A stretch of DNA of 35,737 bases from CAVQMB01 sp963713445. Its GTDB lineage: Bacteria > Pseudomonadota > Gammaproteobacteria > Competibacterales > Competibacteraceae. A program made the position numbers and the translations under genes. The notes beneath the pieces were generated by a model. That model made no database searches, was not told the origin of the DNA, and saw only the letters and a program-made list of their open reading frames with translations. The stretch lies in NCBI GenBank assembly GCA_963713445.1, contig CAVQMB010000035.1, positions 1 to 35,737 of the forward strand, in the 5' to 3' direction. Below are positions 14,392 through 24,141 of the stretch, in pieces. Position 1 is the first letter of the stretch. Each line of letters opens with the position of its first letter.

Positions 14392-17298
14392 TCATAGGCT
14401 GTGCAGAGTCCAGTCATTGAGCGTTTTCAATGCCGCGTTCGACCCGATAGCGGCTTGCCGCATCCGTTCCGGGCGCAGATAGCTGTCGGCGACACGCTGC
14501 AAATCGCCTAGACTGACGTCCAGCACCCGGCGGCGGAAATTCTGGCGCCATTCTACAGTGCGACCGAACAATTCGGCGAAGAAGGCCGTAATGGCCTCAC
14601 CGGCAGGCGAGCCCGGTTTGTCGATCGCGGCAATAATACCGAGGATAGCTTCTTCCAGCGCGCGAGGTTCGTGATTGGCCTGGCTCAGCCAGTCCAGAGA
14701 ACGCTGGAAATCGGCCAGGGTCTCGGCCAGCCGTGGATCGCGGTATGAAAACATGCGGAAAGCGGCGCTGTCGGCGTGATAGCCGGCGCCGGCGCCGTAG
14801 GCGCCGCCTTGTTCGCGGATCGCCCGATGCAGATAGCCATTGCGCAGGAATTCGCCCAGCACCATAAGGGCGGGCGAATCAGCGTGGTCGGCTGGGACGG
14901 TGGGCCAGGCGGCCGCGCAGAAATTGACCTGGGTGCTGGTGCTCCAGCCCTGATTGGCCGGTTGCTCGGCCAGGCTTACGGCGAACGGTTCACTTGGCTG
15001 CACCGCGCGCAGTGCATTGAGCCGCTCGCCCAGGCTGGCAGCCAGGCTGGGCTGGGTTTCGGCCTCGCTGACCACCAGCAATCGCCGTGGCGCTTGTTGG
15101 AACTGCTCATGAATGGCGGCCAGCCGCGCGCCAAAAGCAGCCAGTTCGGCGTCGTCGCTGAGCTGTCTGTCAAGGATGCGCACGGCCTCCAGGCCCACCA
15201 GACCGTCCCAGCGGTGAGCCAGTGCCGCGACCGGACTGAGACCGCTGCAAGCTGCAGTCATGGCCAAGGCGTGGCCGGCCCGAGTGACGGCGGCCTCGCG
15301 CTGCACGCGCACCTGAGCCACCAGCTCGCGCAGTCGCGGCAGCTCATCGAACCGTGCCTGACTGAACGTTTCATGCATCAGCTCGGCCAGTTCGCTGTGT
15401 TTGCGGGCCAGCGCTTTGCTGGCCAGCGTCGCTATACCCTTAACGGTGGTTGGCTCGGAGATCGGACTGCGCACCATGCAGCCTGCACTCAGGCCACCCA
15501 CCGAAGCCGCCTGGCGAGCCTGCTGGGTGAGGTAGTCGTGGCTGTTGCAGCCCACTTCCGGCAAACACAGCGTATAGAGGGGCAGCAAGTCAAGCAGTGA
15601 ATTGTCGAGCTGGGGCAGCTCGGTTATCACTTGCGCATAGACCATGCCATTGGTGCCGCGGGTATACCAAGTGGCCGGCAGTGGTCCCAGGGGCCGGTGT
15701 TCGCCGTGCGGAATGGTGAGTTCCGGGGCAATATCCGCCAGCGTCACCCGTGGCAGCAGTTCCGCATCGTCCTCCTGATTCTGGCGTTGCTCCAGCGCCC
15801 GTGCACGCTCGACCAGGAACCGTCTGGCCGCGTCATCCAGTTGCGCCCGGTGCTCGTTCAGCCGAGCCTGTTCCGCGTTGGTCTCGCGTTGCCCGAGGTC
15901 GGGATCAGGTTGCATGACCAGGCGTACCCGGTGTGGATTGTCAAGTAGCAGACGCTTCACCAGACCTTTGATGAATTCAGGGTCGCGGCAGTCGGAGCGC
16001 AACTTTTCCAGATGTGGATCCAGATCCAGCGTGGCCACCGGATCGCCCTCATGGATTGCCGGCGTAAGCGCATCCAGCACCAGTTGCAGACCATAGGGAA
16101 AGCCGTCGCCAGTGATTTCACGCTGGCCCAGCTCGAGCTGGTGTAGCATGGCTGCGACCGTTTCCGGCGGAACCCCTTGTTCCGCAACGCGCTGCAAGGT
16201 TTGCAGAATCAGTTGTTCGACCGCCGCCGCATGTTCCGGGTCGGATCCTTCAAGGCCGCACACAAAAGCGGTTTCGCGGTAATCGTCATCGAAGCCGCAC
16301 AATGGCGACGGTGCGGTGCCCAGCGTCGATGTTTCCAGAGCATGACGCAGCGGCGAGCTGGAATTGTCCAGCAAAATGTCGCTGAGCAACTGGCTTTCCA
16401 GCACCGCTTGTGGGTTGCTGTTGCGCCCCAGCAGCCAGCCCAGCACGATATGGGTTTTGCGCTGGGTGGTGTCCTCGCCTTCCAGTGGATAGTAGCTGCT
16501 GGCGTATTGAGGTTCCTTGAATCGGTGCTCATCGGGGATGCTGAAGTCCCGTGCCTGGCGCTGAAAATGCTGCAAGGCCCGGTCATGGAAGCGCTGTTGG
16601 TGGTCGCCAGCGGGAATATCCCCATAAGTCATGAATACCGCGTTCGATGGATGATAATGGCGGCTGTGGAAGGCCTTGAGATCGGCGTATGCCAGATCGG
16701 GGATCCGGGCCGGGTCACCACCGCTGTTGTAATGGTAAGTGGTGGTGGGAAAAAGCGCGCTTTGCAGTGCCTGGTGCAACCGGCTGACCGGTGAGCTCAG
16801 CACGCCCTTCATCTCGTTGTACACGACGCCCTTGAAGGCCAGCGGGGATTGTGGATCTTCCGGGTTGCTGAATTCCAGGCGCCAGCCCTCCTGTGCAAAA
16901 TCCAGCTCATCCAGTAGCGGAAAGAAAGCGGCATCCAGATAAACGTCCAGCAGATTGTTGAAGTCTTTCTTGTTCTGGCTGGCAAATGGGTACGCGGTCC
17001 AGTCGGCTGAGGTGAAAGCGTTCATGAAGGTGTGCAGAGAACGCCGGATCATCATGAAGAACGGATCGCGCACCGGGTAACGGCGGCTCCCACACAAGGC
17101 GGTGTGCTCGAGAATATGGGCTACCCCGGTGGAATCCTGCGGGACGGTTCGAAATGCGACCAGGAAGACGTTATGGGGATCATCGCTTGCCAGATGAATA
17201 TGATGAGCCCCGGTCGCACGGTGACGGTAGTCCTGCAGTTCGACTCGCAGCGATGGTATCGCGTGGCGACGGAGCAGTTCGAAGACGGTATCGGCCAT
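14392..17298 (-). CDS. M16C-family zinc metalloprotease (PreP/Cym1-like)
   Basis: A 968-residue member of the pitrilysin/insulinase superfamily. The inverted zinc motif HxxEH is intact (HILEH: H61, E64, H65), inside the block GVAHILEHTALCGS that typifies the presequence-protease subgroup. Four M16 half-domains joined by a central linker (about 460-530) fit the length. Family members degrade short unfolded peptides in an enclosed chamber. No signal peptide is seen, so it should be cytoplasmic. The frame is open to 17346, but the ATG at 17298 gives the conserved N-terminus. It is 99 bp downstream of the rmlB-like gene on the same strand, with no obvious functional link to it. Confidence 0.9.
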   Translation of the reverse strand: MADTVFELLRRHAIPSLRVELQDYRHRATGAHHIHLASDDPHNVFLVAFRTVPQDSTGVAHILEHTALCGSRRYPVRDPFFMMIRRSLHTFMNAFTSADWTAYPFASQNKKDFNNLLDVYLDAAFFPLLDELDFAQEGWRLEFSNPEDPQSPLAFKGVVYNEMKGVLSSPVSRLHQALQSALFPTTTYHYNSGGDPARIPDLAYADLKAFHSRHYHPSNAVFMTYGDIPAGDHQQRFHDRALQHFQRQARDFSIPDEHRFKEPQYASSYYPLEGEDTTQRKTHIVLGWLLGRNSNPQAVLESQLLSDILLDNSSSPLRHALETSTLGTAPSPLCGFDDDYRETAFVCGLEGSDPEHAAAVEQLILQTLQRVAEQGVPPETVAAMLHQLELGQREITGDGFPYGLQLVLDALTPAIHEGDPVATLDLDPHLEKLRSDCRDPEFIKGLVKRLLLDNPHRVRLVMQPDPDLGQRETNAEQARLNEHRAQLDDAARRFLVERARALEQRQNQEDDAELLPRVTLADIAPELTIPHGEHRPLGPLPATWYTRGTNGMVYAQVITELPQLDNSLLDLLPLYTLCLPEVGCNSHDYLTQQARQAASVGGLSAGCMVRSPISEPTTVKGIATLASKALARKHSELAELMHETFSQARFDELPRLRELVAQVRVQREAAVTRAGHALAMTAACSGLSPVAALAHRWDGLVGLEAVRILDRQLSDDAELAAFGARLAAIHEQFQQAPRRLLVVSEAETQPSLAASLGERLNALRAVQPSEPFAVSLAEQPANQGWSTSTQVNFCAAAWPTVPADHADSPALMVLGEFLRNGYLHRAIREQGGAYGAGAGYHADSAAFRMFSYRDPRLAETLADFQRSLDWLSQANHEPRALEEAILGIIAAIDKPGSPAGEAITAFFAELFGRTVEWRQNFRRRVLDVSLGDLQRVADSYLRPERMRQAAIGSNAALKTLNDWTLHSL

Positions 17299-17397
17299 AG
17301 ATTGATTCCGAGGGTTTCGGCAAGTGGAGCCGGCTGCCGCCAGCATTTGAATGATTCCGATTATACCGCTACCAGCAAGTGACAGAATCCTGTTGGT

Positions 17398-18417
17398 TCA
17401 GGACTGATCCTGCCAGCGTGCCAACAACCAGTCCACTGTCCGGGCGATGCCGCTGGTGAAGGTCTCCCGGGGCCGCCAGCCGAGTTCACGGTCGATTTTG
17501 CTGGCATCGATCGCGTAGCGCCAGTCGTGGCCGGGGCGGTCGGTGACGAAACGGATCAGCTGTTCATGCGGCGCGGCCCCCGGTCGGCGCTGGTCCAGCA
17601 GCCGGCAGATCTGGCGTGCAATGGTGACATTGGAGCATTCGTTGTGGCCGCCGATGTTGTACGTTTCACCCGGCCGGCCATGGCGGATCACGCTGTCGAT
17701 GCCGCGGCAGTGATCCTCCACGTATAACCAGTCACGGATGTTGCTGCCGTCACCGTAGACTGGAATCGGCTGGCCGCCCAGTGCGCTGCGGATGACCGTG
17801 GGGATGAACTTCTCTGCATGCTGGTAGGGGCCGTAGTTGTTCGAGCAGTTGGAGGTGGTTACCGGCAGTCCGTAAGTGTGGTGGTAGGCACGCACCAGAT
17901 GATCGGAGCCGGCCTTGGACGCTGAGTACGGCGAATTCGGTGCATAAGCGGTGGTTTCGGTGAAGGCCGGGTCGTTGGGACCCAGCGTCCCGTACACTTC
18001 GTCGGTGGATACATGGTGAAACCGTACCGGGCGTTCCAGCATCAATTCACGCCAATAGTCGCGGACCGCCTCCAGCAGCATGAAAGTGCCCACCAGATTG
18101 GTTTCCACAAACGGCGCCGGACCGCTGATCGAACGGTCGACGTGGCTCTCTGCGGCGAAGTGCACCACCGTGTCGATACGGTGTTCGCGCAGCAGCCGAT
18201 CGACCAGCGGGCGATCACCGATATCGCCATAGATGAAAGTGTGGCGGTCCGGGTCCGGCAACTCCGCAAGGTTGGTCAGCGAACCGGCATATGTCAGCAG
18301 ATCGAGAGTGACGATACGCACGCCCGGGTCGTCAGCCAGCCAGAAGCGGACGAAATTGCAGCCTATGAAGCCGGCGCCGCCAGTGATCAGGACGTTCTCG
18401 GGTCGGTACTGGTGCAT
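17398..18417 (-). CDS. rfbB: dTDP-glucose 4,6-dehydratase
   Basis: A 339-residue extended short-chain dehydrogenase. It converts dTDP-glucose to dTDP-4-keto-6-deoxyglucose, the branch point for rhamnose and other deoxysugars. It has the NAD-binding GGAGFIG near the N-terminus, the substrate block HFAAESHVDRSI, the STDEVYG catalytic stretch and the YSASK motif, all as in RmlB. The NNYGPYQHAEKFIPT and GDGSNIRDWLYVEDH blocks confirm the dehydratase subgroup. The usual partners rmlA, rmlC and rmlD are not adjacent. It is divergent from valS across 104 bp. Confidence 0.95.
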   Translation of the reverse strand: MHQYRPENVLITGGAGFIGCNFVRFWLADDPGVRIVTLDLLTYAGSLTNLAELPDPDRHTFIYGDIGDRPLVDRLLREHRIDTVVHFAAESHVDRSISGPAPFVETNLVGTFMLLEAVRDYWRELMLERPVRFHHVSTDEVYGTLGPNDPAFTETTAYAPNSPYSASKAGSDHLVRAYHHTYGLPVTTSNCSNNYGPYQHAEKFIPTVIRSALGGQPIPVYGDGSNIRDWLYVEDHCRGIDSVIRHGRPGETYNIGGHNECSNVTIARQICRLLDQRRPGAAPHEQLIRFVTDRPGHDWRYAIDASKIDRELGWRPRETFTSGIARTVDWLLARWQDQS

Positions 18418-18459
18418 ATCGCGTATCGTGGGGAGTGCGGAATCGGCCGGCAGCGATTC

Positions 18460-18486
18460 ATGACACCACCGGAGCTGGTCTATACT
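18460..18486 (+). promoter_or_regulatory. valS: Candidate promoter for valS
   Basis: TATACT at 18481-18486 is a 5 of 6 match to the -10 consensus, 35 bases before the valS ATG. The best -35 candidate is ATGACA at 18460-18465, with a short 15-base spacer. This leaves a 5-prime leader of about 30 bases, too short for a T-box or similar leader. Confidence 0.35.
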
Positions 18487-18521
18487 CTGCCGTTTGTCGT
18501 TCGTTCAAGCAAGCGAGACCC

Positions 18522-21320
18522 ATGGATAAGACTTACGATCCCCAAGCCATCGAGCAGCGCTGGTACCAGCGCTGGGAACAGCAGGGTTGGTTCACTCCTT
18601 CCGGTCGGGGCCAGCCGTACTGCATCATGATCCCGCCGCCCAACGTCACGGGCACGCTGCACATGGGCCACGCTTTCCAGGATACGCTGATGGACGCGTT
18701 GATCCGCTATCATCGCATGTGCGGTGACAATACCTTGTGGCAGCCGGGTACGGATCATGCCGGCATCGCCACCCAGATGGTGGTCGAGCGCCGGCTCAAC
18801 GCGCGCGGCCAAACCCGGCATGATCTCGGCCGCGAAGCCTTCGTCGAGCGGGTATGGCGCTGGAAGGAGGAATCCGGTGGCACCATCACTCGTCAGCTGC
18901 GTCGCATGGGCGCGTCGGTGGACTGGGCCAACGAGCGCTTTACCATGGACGAGGGCCTGTCGCGGGCGGTGCAGGAAGTGTTCGTGCGGCTGTATCAGGA
19001 CGGCCTTATCTATCGCGGTAAGCGGTTGGTCAACTGGGACCCGGTGCTGCTCACGGCGGTGTCCGATCTGGAAGTCGTGAGCGAGGAGGAGCATGGTTCC
19101 TTGTGGCACCTGCGTTATCCGCTGGCCGACGGCAGCGGCGCGCTGGTGGTGGCGACCACCCGCCCGGAGACCATGCTGGGTGACACCGCGGTGGCGGTGC
19201 ATCCCGACGACGAGCGCTATCGTCATCTGATCGGCAAGCGTATCCGGCTGCCGCTGACCGAGCGTGAGATCCCGATCATCGCGGATGACTATGTCGATCC
19301 GGACTTTGGCTCCGGCTGCGTCAAGATTACGCCGGCGCACGATTTCAACGACTACGCGATCGGCGAACGCCATAGTCTGCCGCTGATCAACATCTTTACG
19401 CCCCAGGCTAAGATCAATGACGCCGCACCGCCAGCCTATCGCGGGCTGGATCGTCTGGACGCACGCAAGCAGGTGGTGGCCGATCTCAAGGCGGCGGGGC
19501 TGCTGGAACGGGTGGATGATCACCGGTTACAGGTGCCCCGTGGTGACCGTACCGGCGTCGTACTCGAGCCGTTCCTGACCGATCAGTGGTTCGTTGATCT
19601 GACGCGTGACCAACTACCGGACGGTCGCCCCGGTGGTCGCCGGCAGATTACCGAGCCCTCGATCGATGCCGTGCGTTCGGGCCGGATTCGCTTCGTGCCG
19701 GGCAACTGGGACAAGACCTATTACGATTGGATGACCAACCTCCAGGACTGGTGCATCAGCCGCCAACTTTGGTGGGGACACCGTATTCCGGCCTGGTATG
19801 ACGCTGAGGGTAATGTCTATGTGGGCCGCTCGGAAGCGGAGGTGCGCCAGCAGCATGGCCTGGGTGAACGGCCGCTGCGGCAGGACGATGACGTTCTCGA
19901 CACCTGGTTTTCATCCGCACTGTGGCCGTTTTCCACGCTGGGCTGGCCCGACCATGGTGAGCGTCTGGACACGTTTTATCCCACCAGCGTTTTGGTCACC
20001 GGTTTCGACATTATCTTCTTCTGGGTCGCGCGCATGATCATGTTCGGTATCCGGTTCATGGACCAGGTGCCGTTTCACGAAGTTTATATCCACGGCCTGG
20101 TGCGTGACCAGGACGGCAAGAAGATGTCGAAGTCCAAGGGTAATGTGATCGATCCGCTCGACATCATCGACGGTATCGGTCTGGAGGAACTGGTCACCAA
20201 GCGAACCACGGGCCTGATGCAACCCCAGATGGTAGTGGGCATCGAGCGTGATACCCGGCGGCAGTTTCCCGAAGGAATCAAGTCCCACGGAACCGACGCA
20301 TTGCGCTTCACGTTCTGCTCGCTGGCGACCCAGGGTCGTGACGTGGTGCTCGACATGGGGCGCATCGAGGGTTACCGCAACTTCTGCAACAAGCTGTGGA
20401 ACGCGGCGCGTTATGTGCTGCTGAACACCGAGGGTGAGGATACCGGGCTGTCCGGTGGTGACATTGTCCTCAGCGCCGCCGATCGCTGGATCCTGTCACG
20501 GCTCACCCGGACGACGCGGGTGGTTGCAGATGCCATTGACGACTATCGCTTCGATCAGGCTGCCCAGGCGGTGTATGCCTTCGTCTGGGATGAATACTGC
20601 GACTGGTATCTGGAGCTGGCCAAACCGGTGCTCACAGGAGCTTCCGAAGCGGCCGCCAGACGGGCCACAAGAAGAACCCTGGTGCAGGTGCTGGAAACGC
20701 TGCTGCGGCTGATTCACCCGTTCATGCCGTTCATCAGCGAGGAGATCTGGCAGCGAGTGGCACCGCTGGCGGGCGTCGGGGGTGAGACCATTTGCACCCA
20801 ACCTTACCCGCAGGTGAATGGTAGCCTAATCGACAGTGCTGCCGAAGCCGAGATCGATTGGCTCAAGGCGTCCTTGCTGGGCATACGCCGGATCCGGGCG
20901 GAGATGAACATCGCGCCGGGCAAGCCGCTGCCGGTACTGCTCAGCCGGGGCGACGGCAGCGATCGCGAACGCGTGGCGCACAATAGGGGTTACCTGACAC
21001 GGCTTGGCCGGCTGACCACCATCGAGTGGCTACCGGAGACAGCCGAGGAGCCCGATGCGGCAATCGCGCTGGTCGGGGACCTGCGTATCCTGATACCGAT
21101 GGCCGGCTTGATCGACAAGCAGGCCGAGCTAACCCGCCTGGGCAAGGAAATCGACCGGTTGGTACGCGATCTGGAGCGCGGCGAGGCTAAACTTGCTAAT
21201 CCCAACTTCGTCGACCGGGCACCGGCCGCGGTGGTGGCCAAGGAGCGCGAACGGGTTACGGGTGTCCGCGGTTCGCTGGAACAGCTGCGGATTCAGCAGC
21301 AGCGTATCAGCCGTTTGTGA
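18522..21320 (+). CDS. valS: Valyl-tRNA synthetase
   Basis: A 932-residue class Ia aminoacyl-tRNA synthetase. The HIGH-equivalent is HMGH (residues 47-50, in NVTGTLHMGHAF), and KMSKS is intact near residue 535 (DGKKMSKSKGNVIDP). The CP1 editing domain that clears Thr-tRNA(Val) lies between them (about 190-350). The anticodon-binding domain and the C-terminal coiled coil (about 865-932, charged and Lys/Arg/Glu-rich) are complete. The frame is open from 18435, but the ATG at 18522 gives the family start MDKTYDPQAIEQRWY. The holC and pepA genes often found upstream of valS in gammaproteobacteria are replaced here by rfbB on the other strand. Confidence 0.98.
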   Translation: MDKTYDPQAIEQRWYQRWEQQGWFTPSGRGQPYCIMIPPPNVTGTLHMGHAFQDTLMDALIRYHRMCGDNTLWQPGTDHAGIATQMVVERRLNARGQTRHDLGREAFVERVWRWKEESGGTITRQLRRMGASVDWANERFTMDEGLSRAVQEVFVRLYQDGLIYRGKRLVNWDPVLLTAVSDLEVVSEEEHGSLWHLRYPLADGSGALVVATTRPETMLGDTAVAVHPDDERYRHLIGKRIRLPLTEREIPIIADDYVDPDFGSGCVKITPAHDFNDYAIGERHSLPLINIFTPQAKINDAAPPAYRGLDRLDARKQVVADLKAAGLLERVDDHRLQVPRGDRTGVVLEPFLTDQWFVDLTRDQLPDGRPGGRRQITEPSIDAVRSGRIRFVPGNWDKTYYDWMTNLQDWCISRQLWWGHRIPAWYDAEGNVYVGRSEAEVRQQHGLGERPLRQDDDVLDTWFSSALWPFSTLGWPDHGERLDTFYPTSVLVTGFDIIFFWVARMIMFGIRFMDQVPFHEVYIHGLVRDQDGKKMSKSKGNVIDPLDIIDGIGLEELVTKRTTGLMQPQMVVGIERDTRRQFPEGIKSHGTDALRFTFCSLATQGRDVVLDMGRIEGYRNFCNKLWNAARYVLLNTEGEDTGLSGGDIVLSAADRWILSRLTRTTRVVADAIDDYRFDQAAQAVYAFVWDEYCDWYLELAKPVLTGASEAAARRATRRTLVQVLETLLRLIHPFMPFISEEIWQRVAPLAGVGGETICTQPYPQVNGSLIDSAAEAEIDWLKASLLGIRRIRAEMNIAPGKPLPVLLSRGDGSDRERVAHNRGYLTRLGRLTTIEWLPETAEEPDAAIALVGDLRILIPMAGLIDKQAELTRLGKEIDRLVRDLERGEAKLANPNFVDRAPAAVVAKERERVTGVRGSLEQLRIQQQRISRL

Positions 21321-21392
21321 TGTGGATGGGTTGCTGCAGCATGCACCACCCCGGTCATGGTGCCCACATCGAACGTTGTAGCGACGCGCGCG

Positions 21393-22133
21393 ATGGCTGA
21401 TTTTCGCACCCACGTGATGGGGGCGGCGGTTGTCAGTGGGTTGGCTGCTACCGCCGTGGCCATGATCCACGCCGGCAGCGATGGTCAGGTGCTGGGCTAT
21501 TTCGTTTTGGGTGTGGTTGGCGGCATGCTGCCAGATATCGATTCGGATGGCTCGATCCCGATCCGGGTCGCGTTCAATGTGTTGTCGGTAGTCACCGGCT
21601 TCGTGGTGGTGTTTCATTTCGCCAGCCTGTCGCTGGTCGAGTTGGTGTTGTTGGGCGGTGGGGCTTTCGCTCTGGTGCGGTTCGGTGTTTTCGACGTGTT
21701 CACCCGACTTACCGTGCACCGGGGGTTGATCCATTCCATTCCGGCGGCAGCCGTCGGCGGCCTGTTGAGCGTACTGCTCGGCCGACGGGTGTTCGCGCTC
21801 ACGCCGATGGCAGCGTGGACGGCCGGCAGTTTCGTGGCGCTGGGGTTTCTGGTCCACCTGGCATTGGATGAACTCTATAGCGTCGACCTGATGGGCGGGC
21901 GGCTCAAGCACTCATTCGGTACCGCGTTAAGCCTGGGTAGCGGGTCAGACCCGCTTGGCACTGCGACGCTGTACTTCGCGGTGGTGGTGCTGTATCTCTG
22001 GTGTCCCCCGGTAACCGGTTTCTGGCATGCGGTGACCGATCCAGCCAGCTACCGGTTGTTGAGCGGGCGGCTATGGCCACACCATGGCTGGTTCGACGGA
22101 GTTCTCAATGGGCTGGTGGCCAGCTGGCGCTGA
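21393..22133 (+). CDS. YdjM/DUF457-type membrane-bound metal-dependent hydrolase
   Basis: A multi-pass membrane protein of about 246 residues. Three motifs identify the YdjM/LexA-regulated hydrolase-like family: LPDIDSD after the second membrane segment, HRGLIHS in the middle, and HLALDELYSVD later. The conserved His and Asp residues could bind metal at the membrane face. Function in this family is poorly defined. In E. coli the ydjM gene is under LexA control, but I see no SOS box here. The frame begins at ATG 21357. I prefer ATG 21393 because homologues begin near MADFRTHV. The nearest upstream gene is valS, 72 bp away. Confidence 0.75.
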   Translation: MADFRTHVMGAAVVSGLAATAVAMIHAGSDGQVLGYFVLGVVGGMLPDIDSDGSIPIRVAFNVLSVVTGFVVVFHFASLSLVELVLLGGGAFALVRFGVFDVFTRLTVHRGLIHSIPAAAVGGLLSVLLGRRVFALTPMAAWTAGSFVALGFLVHLALDELYSVDLMGGRLKHSFGTALSLGSGSDPLGTATLYFAVVVLYLWCPPVTGFWHAVTDPASYRLLSGRLWPHHGWFDGVLNGLVASWR

Positions 22134-22153
22134 CGGTTGAGGGTAGCCGACCA

Positions 22154-22747
22154 ATGACTGATAGCGAAAGAGCATCGGAGTCGGCGACGCCCTGGCTGCG
22201 GGCACACGTTGCCTTGGATCCCTCTGTCATTGACCCCTCGGCGTCTCGTTCAAACGTAACGCTAGAGCTGAGTGTTGATGCCAAGGGCCACGGCCAGTTG
22301 AGGCGCCGCTCGGGCGATCCGGGCAGATCGCCCGAGCCGTTGCTGCAATTCGAACTGCAACCGGAGATGCTGGTTTGGCTGCGGACTGTTGCCGGAAGCG
22401 CGGGCGGTTCCTCCGGGCGCTGGCCGTCAGGTGTGGGTTCTGATCTGGAAACGCCGTTGTCGGCGCTCGAGCCTGATGAGTTGGATGAACTCGATGATGA
22501 TCAGGACTCACGCCGCCGCAGCGGCGTGACCGGATCGCCCCGGCGTAGGCGCCGGCGCGGTGGTGGGCTGGGTACGCTTTTGTTTGTTGCCTTGCTGGTG
22601 TTTGTGGGGTGGCTGGGTTGGTATGGGTTACAGGGGCGTCCGATACCGGGCTATGAGGCTGCGGTGGAGGGTCTGGCCGGTCTCATGACGCGCGTGGTGC
22701 CGCCGCACCCGGCCAAGCCGCCGCGGGTCGGAACGGTCCAACGCTAA
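22154..22747 (+). CDS. Hypothetical protein with one transmembrane segment
   Basis: A 197-residue protein that I do not recognise. Residues about 1-120 are soluble and polar. An acidic stretch (LEPDELDELDDDQD) is followed by an Arg-rich stretch (SPRRRRRRGGG) and a single strong membrane segment (LGTLLFVALLVFVGWLGWYG), then a short tail rich in Pro and Val. The arginines before the segment suggest the N-terminal part is cytoplasmic. The frame extends upstream to 22001 inside the previous gene. I chose ATG 22154, 20 bases after that gene's stop, because the extension reads as a shadow. It may be co-transcribed with the YdjM-like gene. Confidence 0.6.
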   Translation: MTDSERASESATPWLRAHVALDPSVIDPSASRSNVTLELSVDAKGHGQLRRRSGDPGRSPEPLLQFELQPEMLVWLRTVAGSAGGSSGRWPSGVGSDLETPLSALEPDELDELDDDQDSRRRSGVTGSPRRRRRRGGGLGTLLFVALLVFVGWLGWYGLQGRPIPGYEAAVEGLAGLMTRVVPPHPAKPPRVGTVQR

Positions 22748-22835
22748 TGTCGATTGCAGCGATGCCGGCGGGCGCTTTCGCAAAGCACTTTGCGCTGTGT
22801 ATAGTGCCGCGACGTGGCAGCACTCTGGAGGCGGT

Positions 22836-24131
22836 ATGGCGGGTTCCGATCGGTTTCGTTTCGATACGCTGAGTCTGCACGCGGGGCAGCGCCCGGATGG
22901 GGTCAGCGGTGCCCGCGCCACCCCGATCTATCAGACCACGTCCTTCGTATTTCAGGATACCGACCACGCCGCAGCTCTGTTCAACGGCGAGCGGGCCGGG
23001 CATGTCTATTCGCGCATATCCAATCCGACCAACGCCGTTCTGGAGGAGCGTATCGCCGCGCTGGAGGGCGGCATCGGCGCGATCGCGACCGCCAGCGGCC
23101 AGGCGGCGCTGCATCTGGCGGTGGCGACATTGATGGGGGCCGGAGCGCATATCGTGGCGTCACATTCGCTTTACGGCGGATCGCACAACCTGTTGAGTTA
23201 TACCTTGCCACGATTTGGCATCACCACCAGTTTTGTTGATCCGCGTGATCCGGACGCGTTCCGCCGCGCCATCCGGCCCGAAACAAGGCTGCTGTTCGGC
23301 GAGGTGCTGGGTAACCCGGGGCTGGAGGTGCTGGACATTCCGGCGGTCGCCGCGGTGGCCCATGACCAGGGACTACCGCTGCTGATCGACGCGACCTTCA
23401 CCACGCCATATCTGTGCCAGCCGTTCGAGCACGGTGCCGATCTGATCGTGCATTCCGCGACCAAGTTTCTGGGCGGGCACGGTGTCGCCATAGGCGGTCT
23501 GGTGGTGGACAGCGGACGGTTCGACTGGGATCGCTCCGGCCGGTTCACTGAACTGACCGAGCCCTATGCCGGCTTCCATGGTATGGACTTCACCGAGGAG
23601 TATGGCCCGGCGGCGTTTTTGCTGCGCGCTCGCAAGGAAGGGTTGCGTGACTTCGGCGCCTGCATGAGTCCGACCACGGCGTTTCATATTCTGCAGGGTG
23701 TCGAGACGTTGCCGCTGCGCATGGAAAAGCATGTCAGCAACACCCGGCGACTGGTCGAGTTTCTGGCTGCTCACGCTGCCGTGGAAATGGTCCATTATCC
23801 GGAACTGCCGGCGCATCCGGACCACGAATTGGCTCGGCGCTTGCTTCCGCGCGGTGCCGGCGCCGTCTTCAGCTTTGTCATCAAGGGCGGGCGGGCAGCG
23901 GGCCGGCGGTTCATCGAACACCTGGATCTATTCTCGCATCTCGCCAATGTCGGCGACGCGAAATCGCTGGTGATCCATCCGGCCAGCACTACGCATCACC
24001 GCATGAGTGCCACTGACCTGGCGGCGGCGGGTATCGCCGAGGGACTGATTCGGCTGTCGGTCGGACTCGAGGACGTCGGCGATCTGATCGACGATCTCGA
24101 GCGCGCGCTGCGTGCCAGCCAGAAGGCCTGA
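22836..24131 (+). CDS. metY: O-acetylhomoserine sulfhydrylase / aminocarboxypropyltransferase
   Basis: A 431-residue Cys/Met-metabolism PLP enzyme. The PLP lysine is K210 in HSATKFLGGHG. The GACMSPTTAFHILQGVETLP stretch that follows, with RMEKH, is the MetY hallmark, as opposed to cystathionine gamma-synthase. It would use O-acetyl-L-homoserine and sulfide to make homocysteine directly. The ATG at 22836 has a GGAGG ribosome-binding site 5 bases away. The longer frame from 22797 is not supported. An alpha/beta hydrolase starts 10 bp after it. No SAM or SAH riboswitch is evident in the 88 bp upstream. Confidence 0.93.
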   Translation: MAGSDRFRFDTLSLHAGQRPDGVSGARATPIYQTTSFVFQDTDHAAALFNGERAGHVYSRISNPTNAVLEERIAALEGGIGAIATASGQAALHLAVATLMGAGAHIVASHSLYGGSHNLLSYTLPRFGITTSFVDPRDPDAFRRAIRPETRLLFGEVLGNPGLEVLDIPAVAAVAHDQGLPLLIDATFTTPYLCQPFEHGADLIVHSATKFLGGHGVAIGGLVVDSGRFDWDRSGRFTELTEPYAGFHGMDFTEEYGPAAFLLRARKEGLRDFGACMSPTTAFHILQGVETLPLRMEKHVSNTRRLVEFLAAHAAVEMVHYPELPAHPDHELARRLLPRGAGAVFSFVIKGGRAAGRRFIEHLDLFSHLANVGDAKSLVIHPASTTHHRMSATDLAAAGIAEGLIRLSVGLEDVGDLIDDLERALRASQKA

Positions 24132-24141
24132 GAGGCTAGCG

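Noticed and set aside
22748..22835. SAM/SAH riboswitch upstream of metY
   Set aside because: The 88-base spacer is short and I could not find the conserved cores of these riboswitches.
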